Notes under the pieces: generated by a model
Told to the model about the DNA's origin: nothing
Database searches by the model: none
The model's input: only the letters and a program-made list of their open reading frames with translations
Made by a program: the position numbers and the translations under genes
Source: Paraburkholderia caribensis
GTDB lineage: Bacteria; Pseudomonadota; Gammaproteobacteria; Burkholderiales; Burkholderiaceae
Assembly (NCBI RefSeq): GCF_002902945.1
Contig: NZ_CP026103.1
Coordinates: 1 to 64,000 of the forward strand
Direction: 5' to 3'
DNA: 64,000 nt
Shown: positions 18,326 through 28,177 of the stretch, one piece after another
How the letters are laid out: each line of letters starts with the position of its first letter
Position numbering within the stretch: the first letter of the stretch is position 1

Positions 18326-19338
18326 GTGGCAATCGTGGCGTGGAGCGGCGGTCGTAACCATGACATTGCGACCGTTGCACCGCTGCTATGTCTTAGCGCT
18401 TAGATTCAGGCCGTTATCTGCGGTGATGTTCCGGTCGAGCGCTTTCTGAACCGACGCCACAAGGTATGCAGTTCGCCTTTGATAGGCTCGTACACGCCAG
18501 GATCATCCAGTAGTGCAAAGGCCTTGTGAGTCGAACGATGCGCATCGAGCGCCAGAGTAGATTCCGAGAGTCCTTGTCTCACCCTCCACTCTCTGCAGAG
18601 TCGACTCGCGATGGCAACGTCCTCCGTCGCTGCCAAAAAACCTGCGCCGGCTCAGTTCGCCGTGGTGAGTTCGATCGTCGATTAGGTTCCTGAATTGGCG
18701 CGCTATTCAGCGACGCCGACGACTGCCGAGTTCCCAGACACCTATTTCTTCAGCATCGTCTATAGGCATCTTCTGCAGATCGCCGACCGCGTGCGGTGCA
18801 TGCAGGACGGCATCGACGATGATGTACCGATCTGGTTTCCGCGCACGCGCGTGTTCGATAGTGCTTACTCCAGCCGTTCCGAAACGCCACTGCTACCTAC
18901 ACCAAATTTAACGGTGCGAACGGCACGGGTCAGGGAAGCGCGAACATCTTTCGCAGGTTGCGCCCTTTCGTTCATCGCTTATGTCTCTTGCCCGCGATCG
19001 CATGTTATCGAAAGTGCAAGCCCATGAAGAATCGCAAACTCGACGAGGAGTTGGAAGGGGCAGCCGCGTCTTAATGGCGCTGCGCGTATGCCAGCACAGA
19101 TCGGTTTCACGAAACCGATGAAGAATGTCGAGATTTAAAATGTACTGAAAGTAAATGTTTTCTGCGTGCTTTCGCAACGTATATCGGCTAGCTTTTTCAG
19201 GAAACCGAAAAAAATACGATTAACTTTTCTTATCGTTTGCGAAAGAAATTTGTTCTTGATTGAATTCTCCGGGAGCAGCCTTTTCCGGAAGTTCAAACGT
19301 TCGCGGGAACCGTTGAAGACAGGCGTGAGCAGAAAACT
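18326..19338. other. Gene-poor stretch after the lipoprotein gene
   Basis: About 1 kb with only short open frames that lack ribosome-binding sites and family resemblance. Protein-like scraps occur on both strands (for example a 76-codon minus frame at 18406-18636), suggesting decayed genes, but I cannot name them. The part from 19130 on is AT-rich and leads into the promoter of the next gene. Confidence 0.4.
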
Positions 19339-19365
19339 TTAAGGGAACTGGATGCGTGCCGACAT
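19339..19365 (+). promoter_or_regulatory. Candidate sigma-28 (FliA) promoter
   Basis: TTAAGGGA (19339-19346), 11 bases, GCCGACAT (19358-19365). This is close to the flagellar consensus TAAAGTTT-N11-GCCGATAA and lies 33 bp before the chemoreceptor start. Confidence 0.6.
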
Positions 19366-19398
19366 ACGTAATATCCCCCCACTTGGCGAAAGCGAAGC

Positions 19399-20964
19399 AT
19401 GAAATCCATGACTGTCAGTAAAAAACTCGGCTTGGCATTTGGCCTCGTCGTACTCATATCGTTAGTCGGCAGTGCGATATCGTTAGTTAATTTTCTAAAG
19501 CTTAATCAGGCAAACGGATGGAATGTTCACAGCTATCAGGTGCTGCGAGCCAACGACGACATGTTGACGAACCTGGTGAACATGGAAACCGGTGTGCGTG
19601 GCTTCGTTGTGTCAGGCGAAGAGCGGTTCCTCGAACCCTATGCTGCCGGCCGTAAGCAGTTCGCGAACTCGTTCGACGTCGCCCGCAGCCTGACCGCAGA
19701 CAACGCTGCGCAGCAGCAGCGCCTCGAAACGTTGCGCGACATGCATCAGAAGGTCGCAGACATCGACGAGAAGCTGATCGCGATGCGGCGGGATGTCGAC
19801 GCCGGCAGGCAGCCTCTCGACCGTCTGATCGACTACTTTAAGCAGGGCAACGACAAGCAGTTCATGGACCGCTATCGTGCCATTTCGGCAGAACTGAGCA
19901 ACGCCGAACAGTCTTTGCTTGATCAGCGTTCGGGCGAAGTCAGCAGCATGACGGTGTCGACAAAGCTGGCGCTCGCCGTCTCGGGCTCGCTTACAGTTGT
20001 CATTTCCATCGTGCTCGGTGTCTTCATCACCCGGGGTATCATGCGCGCGTTGGGGGGTGAGCCGGCTGAGGCTGCCAAAGCAGTGCAACGGGTTGCGGAA
20101 GGTGATCTGGATGCGCGCGTTACGCTTGCGCCGAATGACCGGGCGAGCGTGATGGCGTCGGTCGAATCAATGCGGCAGCAGCTGCGCGGTATCGTTTCGG
20201 ATATCCATTCCACGGCAGAAACCATTACGAACTCGGCGGGCGAGATCGCGCAAGGCAACCTGGACTTGTCGCAGCGCACGGAAGAACAGGCGGCGTCGCT
20301 GCAGGAAACCGCAGCTAGCATGGAGGAGTTGACATCCACCGTACGTCAGAACGCCGAAAACGCGAAGCAGGCAAACGCCCTTGCCGGAAAGGCATGCGAG
20401 GTGGCGACGCGTGGTGGCGAAGCGGTGAATGAGGTGGTCGATTCCATGCGCGCAATATCGGCCAGTTCGGGCAAGGTGGCCGACATCATCACCGTGATCG
20501 AAGGCATTGCTTTCCAGACCAATATCCTTGCGCTGAACGCCGCGGTCGAGGCAGCCAGGGCGGGCGAACAGGGCCGTGGCTTTGCAGTTGTGGCAGGCGA
20601 AGTGCGCACGCTAGCCCAGCGCAGTGCCAGCGCGGCCAAGGAGGTCAAGGAACTCATCACCAGTTCAGTGGAAAGCGTGGCAAAGGGCTCAGAGCAGGTG
20701 GAGAGAGCGGGTGCGACCATGTCCGACATCGTTCAGTCGGTGAGGCAATTGACGGACATCATGGGGGAAATCGCGTCGGCGTCGGACGAACAGGGAACGG
20801 GCATCGAGCAGGTGAACGTGGCGGTGGGACAGATGGACTCGGTGACGCAGCAAAATGCCGCGCTGGTTGAGCAGGCGTCGGCTGCTGCGCAGGCGATGGC
20901 GCATCAGGCGACATCGCTTCGGCAGGCGGTCAGCGTATTCAAACTCGGGCACTCGCCCGTGTGA
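19399..20964 (+). CDS. Methyl-accepting chemotaxis protein with CHASE3-like sensor
   Basis: 521 aa. TM1 at about residues 10-32, then a CHASE3-like periplasmic domain (NMETGVRGFVVSGEERFLEP), TM2 around 195-215, HAMP and a long signalling helix pair. The hairpin tip reads GIAFQTNILALNAAVEAA, followed by RAGEQGRGFAVVAGEVR. No C-terminal pentapeptide tether. The promoter looks sigma-28-dependent, unlike the chemoreceptor at 6409-7995. Ligand unknown. Confidence 0.92.
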   Translation: MKSMTVSKKLGLAFGLVVLISLVGSAISLVNFLKLNQANGWNVHSYQVLRANDDMLTNLVNMETGVRGFVVSGEERFLEPYAAGRKQFANSFDVARSLTADNAAQQQRLETLRDMHQKVADIDEKLIAMRRDVDAGRQPLDRLIDYFKQGNDKQFMDRYRAISAELSNAEQSLLDQRSGEVSSMTVSTKLALAVSGSLTVVISIVLGVFITRGIMRALGGEPAEAAKAVQRVAEGDLDARVTLAPNDRASVMASVESMRQQLRGIVSDIHSTAETITNSAGEIAQGNLDLSQRTEEQAASLQETAASMEELTSTVRQNAENAKQANALAGKACEVATRGGEAVNEVVDSMRAISASSGKVADIITVIEGIAFQTNILALNAAVEAARAGEQGRGFAVVAGEVRTLAQRSASAAKEVKELITSSVESVAKGSEQVERAGATMSDIVQSVRQLTDIMGEIASASDEQGTGIEQVNVAVGQMDSVTQQNAALVEQASAAAQAMAHQATSLRQAVSVFKLGHSPV

Positions 20965-20985
20965 AATCAGACGCTGGTTTGCTTG

Positions 20986-21288
20986 TCACGTCGATAGCGA
21001 TGGCTTGCCACGACGGCGCAAACTTGCTGGGGGCTCCGGCCCATCATCGCGTAGCCGGTGTCGGGATCCAGACGGCGCAGACTGAATCAACGCTATCACG
21101 GCCGTCGCCGTCGTGTGAGGGCCGACTGCTTGTCGAACGACGCAGCCTGTACGATCCAGCCACTCGACGATCCGGTACGCATGGCCAAAGGGATGGCGAA
21201 TTTCCAATGAAATTCGGCATCCACGAAGCTTCAACCCGTCAAGTTCATTAGATTGTTTATTACGCGCCATGTCTTCACTCATGTTCAC
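20986..21288 (-). CDS. Possible small protein, unrecognised
   Basis: 100 codons (or shorter from ATG 21267). The central part (GLKLRGCRISLEIRHPFGHA, YRIVEWLDRTGCVVRQAVG) looks protein-like, but the C-terminal part is low-complexity basic sequence and no clear ribosome-binding site is seen. It overlaps no other supported gene. Could be a small orphan gene or chance. The rest of the 20965-21850 gap shows nothing I can support. Confidence 0.3.
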   Translation of the reverse strand: MNMSEDMARNKQSNELDGLKLRGCRISLEIRHPFGHAYRIVEWLDRTGCVVRQAVGPHTTATAVIALIQSAPSGSRHRLRDDGPEPPASLRRRGKPSLST

Positions 21289-21850
21289 GTCGATATTGCA
21301 TCGCAGTCTAAGTGTGGATACTTAGAATAAACTTAAAAGATGGTCAGTTGACCTGGAACGGAGCCGAGCACTTAGCTATCTGAAAGATCCGATCGCGAGA
21401 AGGGTGCAATACATCATCCCTTCGCAGAGCGGCGCTTCGTTTTGACGCTCGATGCCGTTCTTTTTGAGTAGAGCGTGCGGACGCATCTTGTTCACGCAAA
21501 AGCACAGGTGGACCATGTGGCACAGAGGAGTGCCGCGCCAGTCGACCTCGATGAAGCGGCGGTGTGACTGTCAAGTTGCGCGGAACGATGACCGTTTAGG
21601 TCAATTCCCTAAGCGCCACCTGGTGCGAACAGTCCCTGGCGAACACCAACGGAAAAATTGTTGTTTCGGTACTACGGCGCGAGTAAAGTCCTGAATTGAC
21701 TCCAGTAAGTGGCGCGTTGGTTGCAAATTGCACGACGACATCGGAATATTGAAATGGCATACTAAGGCTAGGGCGCTTTTCAGATAGAACGTTCTGCGGA
21801 CGCGAAGCGCCGGAATGCCGCAGGCGCCGCGGACTCGTACACGGTGCCAG

Positions 21851-22402
21851 ATGAGCAAGGTTTCAGATCTAATACGACCGGCGGCGAAGCTAGTTATGGG
21901 CGAAGAACCTGCTCGTTCGCGCGCGGCATGGCTCGCAAATGAATTTCGGTCAAGCTACGGATGGTTGAAATCGAAGCTGCATCGTCGCCTCGGTTCGGCC
22001 GCTGATGCTGAAGACCTCGCTTCATCCTCGTTTGTCGAGCTTGCGGGGGTTGAAGACCTTGCCTCTGTCCGCGAGCCGCGCGCACTTCTGACGGTCATCG
22101 CTCAACGGCTGACTTACGAGTTGTGGCGGCGACGGGACCTCGAACGAGCGTACTTGGAGTCGCTGGCACACAGTGATGAGCCCGTTGCGCCGTCCGCCGA
22201 ATCCATCTCAGAGATTTCCCAGGCACTCGCGCTCATCGACCGGGCGCTTGATGGACTATCGCCCAAAGCAAAAAGCGCCTTCATATATAGTCAGGTGGAT
22301 GGATTGACCTACGCAGAGATAGCCTCGATTCTGGGCGTATCGTCCAGTATGGTCCGCAAATACATCGCCCAAGCGCTCACACGATGCTACCTGATAAGTT
22401 AA
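21851..22402 (+). CDS. FecI-like ECF sigma factor
   Basis: 183 aa from ATG 21851; ATG 21896 is an alternative and no strong ribosome-binding site decides. Region 2 (EFRSSYGWLKSKLHRRLGSA, DAEDLASSSFVELAG, REPRALLTVIAQRLTYELWR) and region 4 (IDRALDGLSPKAKSAFIYSQ, DGLTYAEIASILGVSSSMVR) match iron-starvation sigma factors. FecR overlaps by 19 bp. With the signalling TonB receptor nearby this forms a cell-surface signalling system: substrate at the receptor, via FecR, frees FecI to transcribe uptake genes. Confidence 0.9.
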   Translation: MSKVSDLIRPAAKLVMGEEPARSRAAWLANEFRSSYGWLKSKLHRRLGSAADAEDLASSSFVELAGVEDLASVREPRALLTVIAQRLTYELWRRRDLERAYLESLAHSDEPVAPSAESISEISQALALIDRALDGLSPKAKSAFIYSQVDGLTYAEIASILGVSSSMVRKYIAQALTRCYLIS

Positions 22403-23352
22403 CTGCGTCCGATGACGTTCCTACGCATGATGTCGCCATCCAAGAGGCAATCGAGTGGGAGGTGGCCTTGCGTGCCGGCGACGTTTCATCTGATGAGCGT
22501 GCCAGATTCGAGAACTGGCGGCTTGCAGACCCGTCCCACGATGCCGCTTGGGCGAAGCTCCAAGCCCGGCTTAAAAAGTTTTCTGCACTCGAGGGTGCCT
22601 CAAGTGCCGCGGTTCGGCGAGCCGTAGATGAACCATCGCACACGCGGCGGCGACTGCTGAAGATTGGCGCAGGCGTAGCCACTGGTGTGCTCGCGGGTGT
22701 CGGCACGAAAGAACTGATTAAAGCTTTTGCACTTGATGCGGACTTACACAACGGCGATGCGGCTCCGGAAAACGTGGCGCTCGACGACGGCGTGCGGCTT
22801 ACGTTGGGTGCGTCCACACGTGTCTACGTGCCGGCCAAGGGCCCACAGGGCGACATTTTCGTCGCCTCTGGACAGATTGCTACCGGGGCTCGCACTGAGA
22901 CCAGTAGCCTGATAGCCGTCAGGACGCGCGACGGCATGGTCCAGACCAGTACCGCCAAGCTGAGCGTGGATGCCCTGCGAACGCATACGGTTGTGGCCGT
23001 GCAAGGCGGGGACGCTATCCTTACTGACCGCAATGGAGGGCGTGTGAAGGCCATCGACGGAACGGCGTGGTCGCTTTCCTCGCATCGAATTCAGCGGATG
23101 CCAGAGACGTCGTCGGACATTTTCGCGTGGACAACAGGCACCTTGGTCGTTCTTGACCGCGCGGTTCCCGATGTCGTGGAAACGCTCGGACGGTACTTCA
23201 AGGGCTATGTCCGTTTTCCCAGTGCTGCATTGAGCCGACGAGTCAGTGGCGTCTTTCCGCTCGACGACATCGAAGCCTCCCTAAGGCAACTCGCTGAAGG
23301 ACTAGGGCTTAGTCTGAGCTTCTACGGGAAGGCCCTTGCAATCGCCACCTGA
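22384..23352 (+). CDS. FecR-family anti-sigma/signal transducer
   Basis: 322 aa. N-terminal DUF4880-like domain (AIEWEVALRAGDVSSDERAR, WRLADPSHDAAWAKLQ), one membrane segment after a twin-Arg-rich stretch (RRRLLKIGAGVATGVLAGVG, about residues 87-106), and a periplasmic FecR domain (ALDDGVRLTLGASTRV) with a C-terminal STN-binding region. It receives the signal from the N-terminal domain of the receptor at 24281. Confidence 0.9.
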   Translation: MLPDKLTASDDVPTHDVAIQEAIEWEVALRAGDVSSDERARFENWRLADPSHDAAWAKLQARLKKFSALEGASSAAVRRAVDEPSHTRRRLLKIGAGVATGVLAGVGTKELIKAFALDADLHNGDAAPENVALDDGVRLTLGASTRVYVPAKGPQGDIFVASGQIATGARTETSSLIAVRTRDGMVQTSTAKLSVDALRTHTVVAVQGGDAILTDRNGGRVKAIDGTAWSLSSHRIQRMPETSSDIFAWTTGTLVVLDRAVPDVVETLGRYFKGYVRFPSAALSRRVSGVFPLDDIEASLRQLAEGLGLSLSFYGKALAIAT

Positions 23353-23402
23353 GGCGATGCGCGACTGACCGCATCTTCCACCGGCAAAAAAAACTTGCCG
23401 AC

Positions 23403-23445
23403 CGGTGTCACTTTTCTTCGCTGGATGCACAACGCAGATAAGGGG
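23403..23445 (+). promoter_or_regulatory. Shared upstream element 1, copy A
   Basis: Starts CGGTGTCACTTTTCT and, after a variable 9-base core, continues GCACAACG. 27 of the first 31 bases counted from GGTGTC (23404) are identical to 28097-28127, upstream of tonB. A weak hairpin (CGGCAA/TTGCCG, 23382-23400) just before it may end the fecR transcript. Likely a promoter or operator for the lrp-receptor unit. Confidence 0.55.
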
Positions 23446-23491
23446 AGGCGATTTTCTCTCCCGAAGCCAGTGTGCGACGAACGGAGGAAAC

Positions 23492-23956
23492 GTGATTGAC
23501 CACATCGACAAGGCAATCCTATCGGTCCTACAACAGGACAGCACGCTCTCTGTGGCTGACATTGCAGACCGTGTGAATCTGTCAACGACCCCGTGCTGGC
23601 GCCGGATTCAAAAGCTTGAGCAAGACGGTGTCATTGCACGCCGTGCCGTGTTGCTCAACGCGGAGAAGCTCAACCTCGGCGTTACGGTACTAGTGGAAAT
23701 CAAGACTGCCGAGCATACGGCCAAATGGCTCAAGCGGTTCTGTGAAGTGGTCGCCGATATTCCAGAAGTGGTGGAGGTATACCGCATGAGTGGGCATATC
23801 GACTACATGTTGAAGGTCGTCGTTCCTGATATTGCCGCGTACGACGGCGTCTACAAACGCTTGATTAGCGAAGTGGACATTTTCGACGTGAGTTCGAGCT
23901 TTTCCATGGAAACAATCAAGCACACGACCATCCTTCCGCTGAACTATGTCTCATGA
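23492..23956 (+). CDS. Lrp/AsnC-family transcriptional regulator
   Basis: 154 aa from GTG 23492, chosen for the strong GGAGGAAAC site directly upstream; the longer reading from 23405 would cover element 1. N-terminal helix-turn-helix (LSVADIADRVNLSTTPCWRR, IQKLEQDGVI) and a C-terminal RAM domain (VLVEIKT, EVYRMSGHIDYMLKV). Lrp proteins sense amino acids. Its place between fecR and the receptor is unusual for a siderophore locus and fits a peptide or amino-acid-linked substrate (inference). Confidence 0.88.
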   Translation: MIDHIDKAILSVLQQDSTLSVADIADRVNLSTTPCWRRIQKLEQDGVIARRAVLLNAEKLNLGVTVLVEIKTAEHTAKWLKRFCEVVADIPEVVEVYRMSGHIDYMLKVVVPDIAAYDGVYKRLISEVDIFDVSSSFSMETIKHTTILPLNYVS

Positions 23957-24129
23957 GCGAATCTCGTCACGACAATCACGCTGTGGGGACAGGATTCCTC
24001 GCCGGGGTGCCGCGGTGGAAATCGATTTCAGAATTCGAAGAGGCGGCGAATTGTTTCGAAAAAACGTTTCAGAACGGGTTGTTAGACTTTTCTCTGTCGG
24101 TGAAACGGTTGATGTCGGTGCTTAGGTAG
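23953..24129 (+). CDS. Small 58-aa protein coupled to lrp, unrecognised
   Basis: ATG overlaps the lrp stop (ATGA), so translational coupling is possible. The sequence contains SISEFEEAANCFEKTFQNGL, an amphipathic stretch with a single Cys. The segment encoding NCFEKTFQNG is repeated upstream of tonB (28287-28320), and three of the five differences are synonymous in this frame, which hints at selection on the protein. Alternatively the DNA element itself is what is conserved. Confidence 0.45.
   Translation: MSESRHDNHAVGTGFLAGVPRWKSISEFEEAANCFEKTFQNGLLDFSLSVKRLMSVLR
24048..24081 (+). repeat. Shared upstream element 2, copy A
   Basis: 34 bp, 29 identical to 28287-28320; begins GAATTGTTTC. It lies 200 bp before the receptor gene and inside the small ORF at 23953-24129. 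Confidence 0.6.
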
Positions 24130-24280
24130 GCTGGAAACGCCTCGTTGGCGAGATGGCGGCGGTTGGGGTAGCGAGAATTGTGGGAACGCCTCAGGGATGA
24201 GGAATCGGGACAGCGACAGTCGTGTTGTAAATAGGATAACTAATCAATAAGGGAAGTCCCTCACATTGGGGAAGGAAATC

Positions 24281-26755
24281 GTGAAGAACAAGCTTGGCGT
24301 GCGCAGTATTAAAAGTAATGTCTCAGGCATCGCCATCGCGATGGCAGTTGCCCAGGTCTTCTTCAGTGCTGTTGCGTGCGCGCAGACTGGCGTAGAGCAC
24401 ACCTACCACATCGCGAGCGGTCCGCTGGACCGGACGTTGGTAGAAATTGCACAGTCCTCCAAGGTCCGACTGAGCTATGACGCTTCCCTCGTCCAATCGC
24501 TCAAATCGGCTCCGGTGGACGGTACGTATACCCCGGAAGAAGCTATTCGTCACGCGCTTTCCGGCACGGGGCTCAAGCTTGAAAGTACGCCGACCGGAAC
24601 CCTCACCATCACCAAAGAAAATGCAGCGGCGAGTGCGAACGTTGGCGGAACGGTAACTGCCGCGACAGCCGCTGCGCCGGCGTCAGGTGCGTCGGCTCCA
24701 GCGGCGGCAGTCGCAGCTAGCGTCGATACGACGTTGCCGCTCATCAGCGTAGCCGCGCAGCGCGACTCGGGCGGCACTGGCTTTGTAACGGAGTCGTCCA
24801 GTACATTCACGCGTACGGATACCCCGCTCAGTCAGACTCCCACCTCCGTTTCGTCGGTGAACGCCGCGGTAATTTCGAGTCAAAACGCACAGACGCTGAC
24901 CGATGTTCTCAAAAATGTGGCCGGTGTCACTACCTATCCGAGCGGGCTCGGACTGCCGAGTTACGCGGTGCGCGGCTTTCAGAATGCTGCAGTGCTGACC
25001 GATGGCATGCCTACTTCACAGGCGGGTGGCCTGGGTTCAGCAGCAAACCTCACCCCGACCATTGCTATTTCGAGCGTGGAAGTCCTGAAAGGGCCCGCGG
25101 CAATCCTGGCTGGCGATGCACCGGCCGGAGGCGTGATTAACATCACGAAGAAGGCGCCCCAAGCCGACCCGTTTCACGAAGTACAATTTAGCTATGGCAA
25201 GTACGGCAATCTCACGGGTTCGTTCGACAGCACCGGCGCCATCACTCCAGACAAAAAGCTGATGTACCGCTTTGTCCTATCGGATCAGGGTGGTGGTCAA
25301 AATTCGATGGGCTATGATGGTCCTACCAACTTCTATTTTGCGCCGACGCTCGAGTGGAAAGATAGCACCACCGATATTACCGTCGGATATGACCGCACTG
25401 TGTCATATAACCCGATGCCGCAGTACGCGATAGGTAAGAGTTCTGGCGGGATACTCAGTACCCGAATTGACCATCCACTGGGAAACCCCAGTGACGGCTT
25501 CTCGATGCGTCAGGATGACTTCTTCTACAAGTTCGAGCAAAAACTTGGCTCGCACTTCACATTTGTGAGCAAGGCGAACTATACGGAAACGCAGGAGCTA
25601 CAACGTGGTTGGCAGCCGGTGACGGCGCTATCAGCGACGAACGGCGCACCTTTTATGTCTTTCGATACAACGTCAGAGACGTACAACTGGACGTTCGAAA
25701 ATTATCTCCGTGCGAAATATGATTTCGGTGCGGTGAAAACGACGACCTTATTTGGCTGGGACTACACGACCGGGCATTTCAACGAGTTTGAATGGAACGA
25801 CGGCGGGAAAATCGTTTCTGTGAAAAATATCTTCAATCCGCCGACGTTTCCGCAACTTACCAGCAACGGAAGCGGCCTGAGTTATGCGATTCGTGAAATG
25901 CAAAGCCAGTCCGGGTTTTTCCTTCAGGAACAAGCCAACTGGCAACGCCTGCACGTGCTGGGCTCCATCCGGAACAATCAATATTGGCAAGGCGGCGTAA
26001 ATGAGACCATCACCTCCGCTGGTGAACTGACGGACAGTCCAAAAGGGGAACACCAAAGCGCGTGGACGCCTAACCTCGGACTGCTTTACCAGTTGACCGA
26101 GGATGTATCCGCGTACGCGAACTATCAGGCGGGCTTCCAGCCTTCGGCTGCGACGACCTTCGGGGGAGGGACGCTGCCGCCGCAGAGAAGCAAACAGGAG
26201 GAAGTTGGTCTAAAGGGAAACTTCCTGGATGACAAGCTGTCCGTCACGGTTGCAGCCTATCGAATTTCCTACACGAACCAGAATATCTCGGACCCCATCC
26301 ATCGGGGGTTCTATATTGCTGCCGGCGGCGCGGTCAGTCGCGGCTTCGAACTGGAAGTGCAAGGCCAGATTCTCCCTGGGCTGAATCTTATCGGCCAATA
26401 TACGTACGACGATTACGTAAGGCCGTATAGCCCGACGCTCGCTGTCAATCTGCCGAAACATTCTGCGAATCTCTGGACGACCTACAACTTCCAGACTGCG
26501 GCACTTCAGGGCCTCGGAGTCGGTCTCGGATTTACCTTCGCAAGTTCACAGGAAGTGGGTACGAACAGCAAATACCCTATAGGAAGTCAACTCGAGACTG
26601 ACGCCTCAATCTTCTATCGTCACAAAAATTTCGGTCTGAACCTTGCTGTCAAGAATCTGTTCAATCGCAACCTGTACTACAGCAGCACTACGTCTACCTT
26701 CATTCCAATGGGGACAACGCGCACTGTTCTGCTGACCAGCACATTCGACTTCTGA
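24281..26755 (+). CDS. TonB-dependent receptor with N-terminal signalling (STN) domain
   Basis: 824 aa from GTG 24281, which follows GGGGAAGGAAAT; a TTG at 24266 is less likely. Signal peptide ends near SAVACA/QT. The STN domain (YHIASGPLDRTLVEIAQSSK to LTITKE, roughly residues 40-110) contacts FecR. An Ala-rich linker follows, then a plug with SYAVRGFQNAAVL and EVLKGPAAILAGDAPAGGVI, and a 22-strand barrel ending in Phe (LLTSTFDF). FpvA/FecA-type outer-membrane transporter. The substrate need not be a siderophore: downstream genes point to a peptide or small protein. Confidence 0.92.
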   Translation: MKNKLGVRSIKSNVSGIAIAMAVAQVFFSAVACAQTGVEHTYHIASGPLDRTLVEIAQSSKVRLSYDASLVQSLKSAPVDGTYTPEEAIRHALSGTGLKLESTPTGTLTITKENAAASANVGGTVTAATAAAPASGASAPAAAVAASVDTTLPLISVAAQRDSGGTGFVTESSSTFTRTDTPLSQTPTSVSSVNAAVISSQNAQTLTDVLKNVAGVTTYPSGLGLPSYAVRGFQNAAVLTDGMPTSQAGGLGSAANLTPTIAISSVEVLKGPAAILAGDAPAGGVINITKKAPQADPFHEVQFSYGKYGNLTGSFDSTGAITPDKKLMYRFVLSDQGGGQNSMGYDGPTNFYFAPTLEWKDSTTDITVGYDRTVSYNPMPQYAIGKSSGGILSTRIDHPLGNPSDGFSMRQDDFFYKFEQKLGSHFTFVSKANYTETQELQRGWQPVTALSATNGAPFMSFDTTSETYNWTFENYLRAKYDFGAVKTTTLFGWDYTTGHFNEFEWNDGGKIVSVKNIFNPPTFPQLTSNGSGLSYAIREMQSQSGFFLQEQANWQRLHVLGSIRNNQYWQGGVNETITSAGELTDSPKGEHQSAWTPNLGLLYQLTEDVSAYANYQAGFQPSAATTFGGGTLPPQRSKQEEVGLKGNFLDDKLSVTVAAYRISYTNQNISDPIHRGFYIAAGGAVSRGFELEVQGQILPGLNLIGQYTYDDYVRPYSPTLAVNLPKHSANLWTTYNFQTAALQGLGVGLGFTFASSQEVGTNSKYPIGSQLETDASIFYRHKNFGLNLAVKNLFNRNLYYSSTTSTFIPMGTTRTVLLTSTFDF

Positions 26756-26858
26756 TGTGGTCATCGCCACGCTTACGTTCATGAATCAAGCGTGAGCCCG
26801 TTGGCTGCCGGCTGAAGCGGCGATGTCGAAGCTCTAGTCCGTATGCCAGAGGGTTTCT

Positions 26859-26897
26859 CGCTCCTTGTCCGAACACACGACAAGGAGCGATTTTTTT
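26859..26897 (+). terminator. Rho-independent terminator after the receptor gene
   Basis: An 11-bp perfect stem CGCTCCTTGTC/GACAAGGAGCG with a 9-base loop is followed by A and seven T residues, about 100 bp after the receptor stop. It separates the receptor transcript from the tonB unit. Confidence 0.9.
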
Positions 26898-27148
26898 GCG
26901 TGTACGGTGTCTGGTCTAATTGAACCTTCAAGACGTCGACTATCCATCGACCGCAGTTGTATGCGAGTCTCTCTGCCTGAAGACGCGAGTGCCACTTCCG
27001 AAACTACGGAACGTTTTTCACGTTTAGAAGAGCCGCCGCCGTCATCTTTGGTGCTATGTATGGAAATCCTGTAAATATGCGTAGAGTGTGTTAAGCCTAC
27101 CGCTCACCTGCATTCGCACGGCGCAGAGCTAATTGCTGGGGCCATGCT

Positions 27149-27376
27149 GTGATGGAGAGACCCTTCCTGAACCTCAAAATGGAGCGCGCGTGGCAGCGTC
27201 AGTACTCCAACCACGATGAGGCTCGGCGCGATATCAACCAGTACATAGTCGCTTTCTACAAGCGAGTGCGCCTTCACCCCACACTGGGCTGCAGTTCTGC
27301 TTCGTGTATAGCGTCGCTCAGGTACGGTGAAGAGCGTCTGCGATATTTTCGCGGCTGCGTTGTTCTGAGGCGCTAG
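27149..27376 (+). mobile_element. IS3-family transposase (OrfB) C-terminal remnant
   Basis: The reading RPFLNLKMERAWQRQYSNHD and RDINQYIVAFYKRVRLHPTL matches the C-terminal end of IS3-family integrase-core transposases. The rest of OrfB, OrfA and the inverted repeats are not seen, so the element is dead. It marks past insertion between receptor and tonB. Confidence 0.75.
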
Positions 27377-28095
27377 TCGAAAAAACTGGTGTACGGATAT
27401 TTCTATACTGAGAGCCGAAGTCACGCGCAAGGTTGATGCCGTTATCAAGCGCGGTCGCCAGTTTAGCCGTCACGTGGCACGCGTCTTTGTCTGCGACGGC
27501 GGCAACCAGGTGCTTGAGCATACGAGGTCTCGCATCGCTTGCTGCTGACGTTATTGTCAGGCGGAAGCTAGCGTCACGCAGTGTCTGCACTGCTGTGCGA
27601 ACCACCTACGATGCATCGCGCCCCGCATGACGGTCTGTCCGCATTCACACGTATGTCCCCACCGTTCGACAGTTGCGTAATCAGGCTCTTTGTTGCACGG
27701 TCGACCTCAAGCGCGGCGTCGCCTGGGTTTGCTGCTTGATTATTCTGGATATGAGGCAGTCCGGTCTTGGTGTGACCAGTCGAGTTGGCAGAGTGTGCTT
27801 TCAGCGTGAAGGAAATGGCCATGGAAGTCCGATTCATTTAGGCGGTAGCGTCCGGGACTCCACCTCCGGAGGCTGAGCGCTCGGCGGCGGTGGCTACCGA
27901 ATGAAGGTAAAGACTGGCACGGGCGAAGCATTTCCGTGCGCAGGCATGCGCTTCATGAATCGAACTTCTTCCGCGATGCAACCCTCAACGCGAGCTCAAG
28001 TTTTCTGATGCCGTGCGCGGGTCTGGCGAAAGGCAGTCCGTAATTGGATGCGCAGGCACCCCGTGCAGGTGCCCGCGCAAATATTAGCGTTCCAG
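27377..28095. other. Gene-poor decayed stretch before tonB
   Basis: Short open frames on both strands have no recognisable product. A hairpin with arms TGCGC-A-GGCACC and GGTGCC-C-GCGCA (28049-28079) precedes element 1 copy B and may be a terminator remnant or regulatory structure. The 26898-27148 interval before the IS remnant is likewise empty of supported genes. Confidence 0.4.
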
Positions 28096-28137
28096 CGGTG
28101 TCACTTTTCTCTGCTCGTTGCACAACGTTAACAAGGG
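28096..28137 (+). promoter_or_regulatory. Shared upstream element 1, copy B
   Basis: Same CGGTGTCACTTTTCT...GCACAACG layout with identical spacing as at 23403, followed again by an AAGGG tract. Located about 350 bp before tonB. Candidate FecI-type promoter or Lrp site. Confidence 0.55.
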
Positions 28138-28177
28138 AGCGGGAAACCGTCGGCTCATCCCGAAAGGAGACGCTGGA

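Noticed and set aside
18355..18380. GTAACC at 18355 as a fifth SigF-type promoter
   Set aside because: No CGAA at 15-17 bases downstream and no gene follows.
23405..23491. Longer N-terminus for the Lrp protein
   Set aside because: It covers regulatory element 1 and lies upstream of the strong GGAGGAAAC site; the Lrp fold starts at the GTG at 23492.
27318..27605. 95-codon minus-strand frame near the IS3 remnant
   Set aside because: Some helical, protein-like sequence, but no start signal or family match; not strong enough to call.
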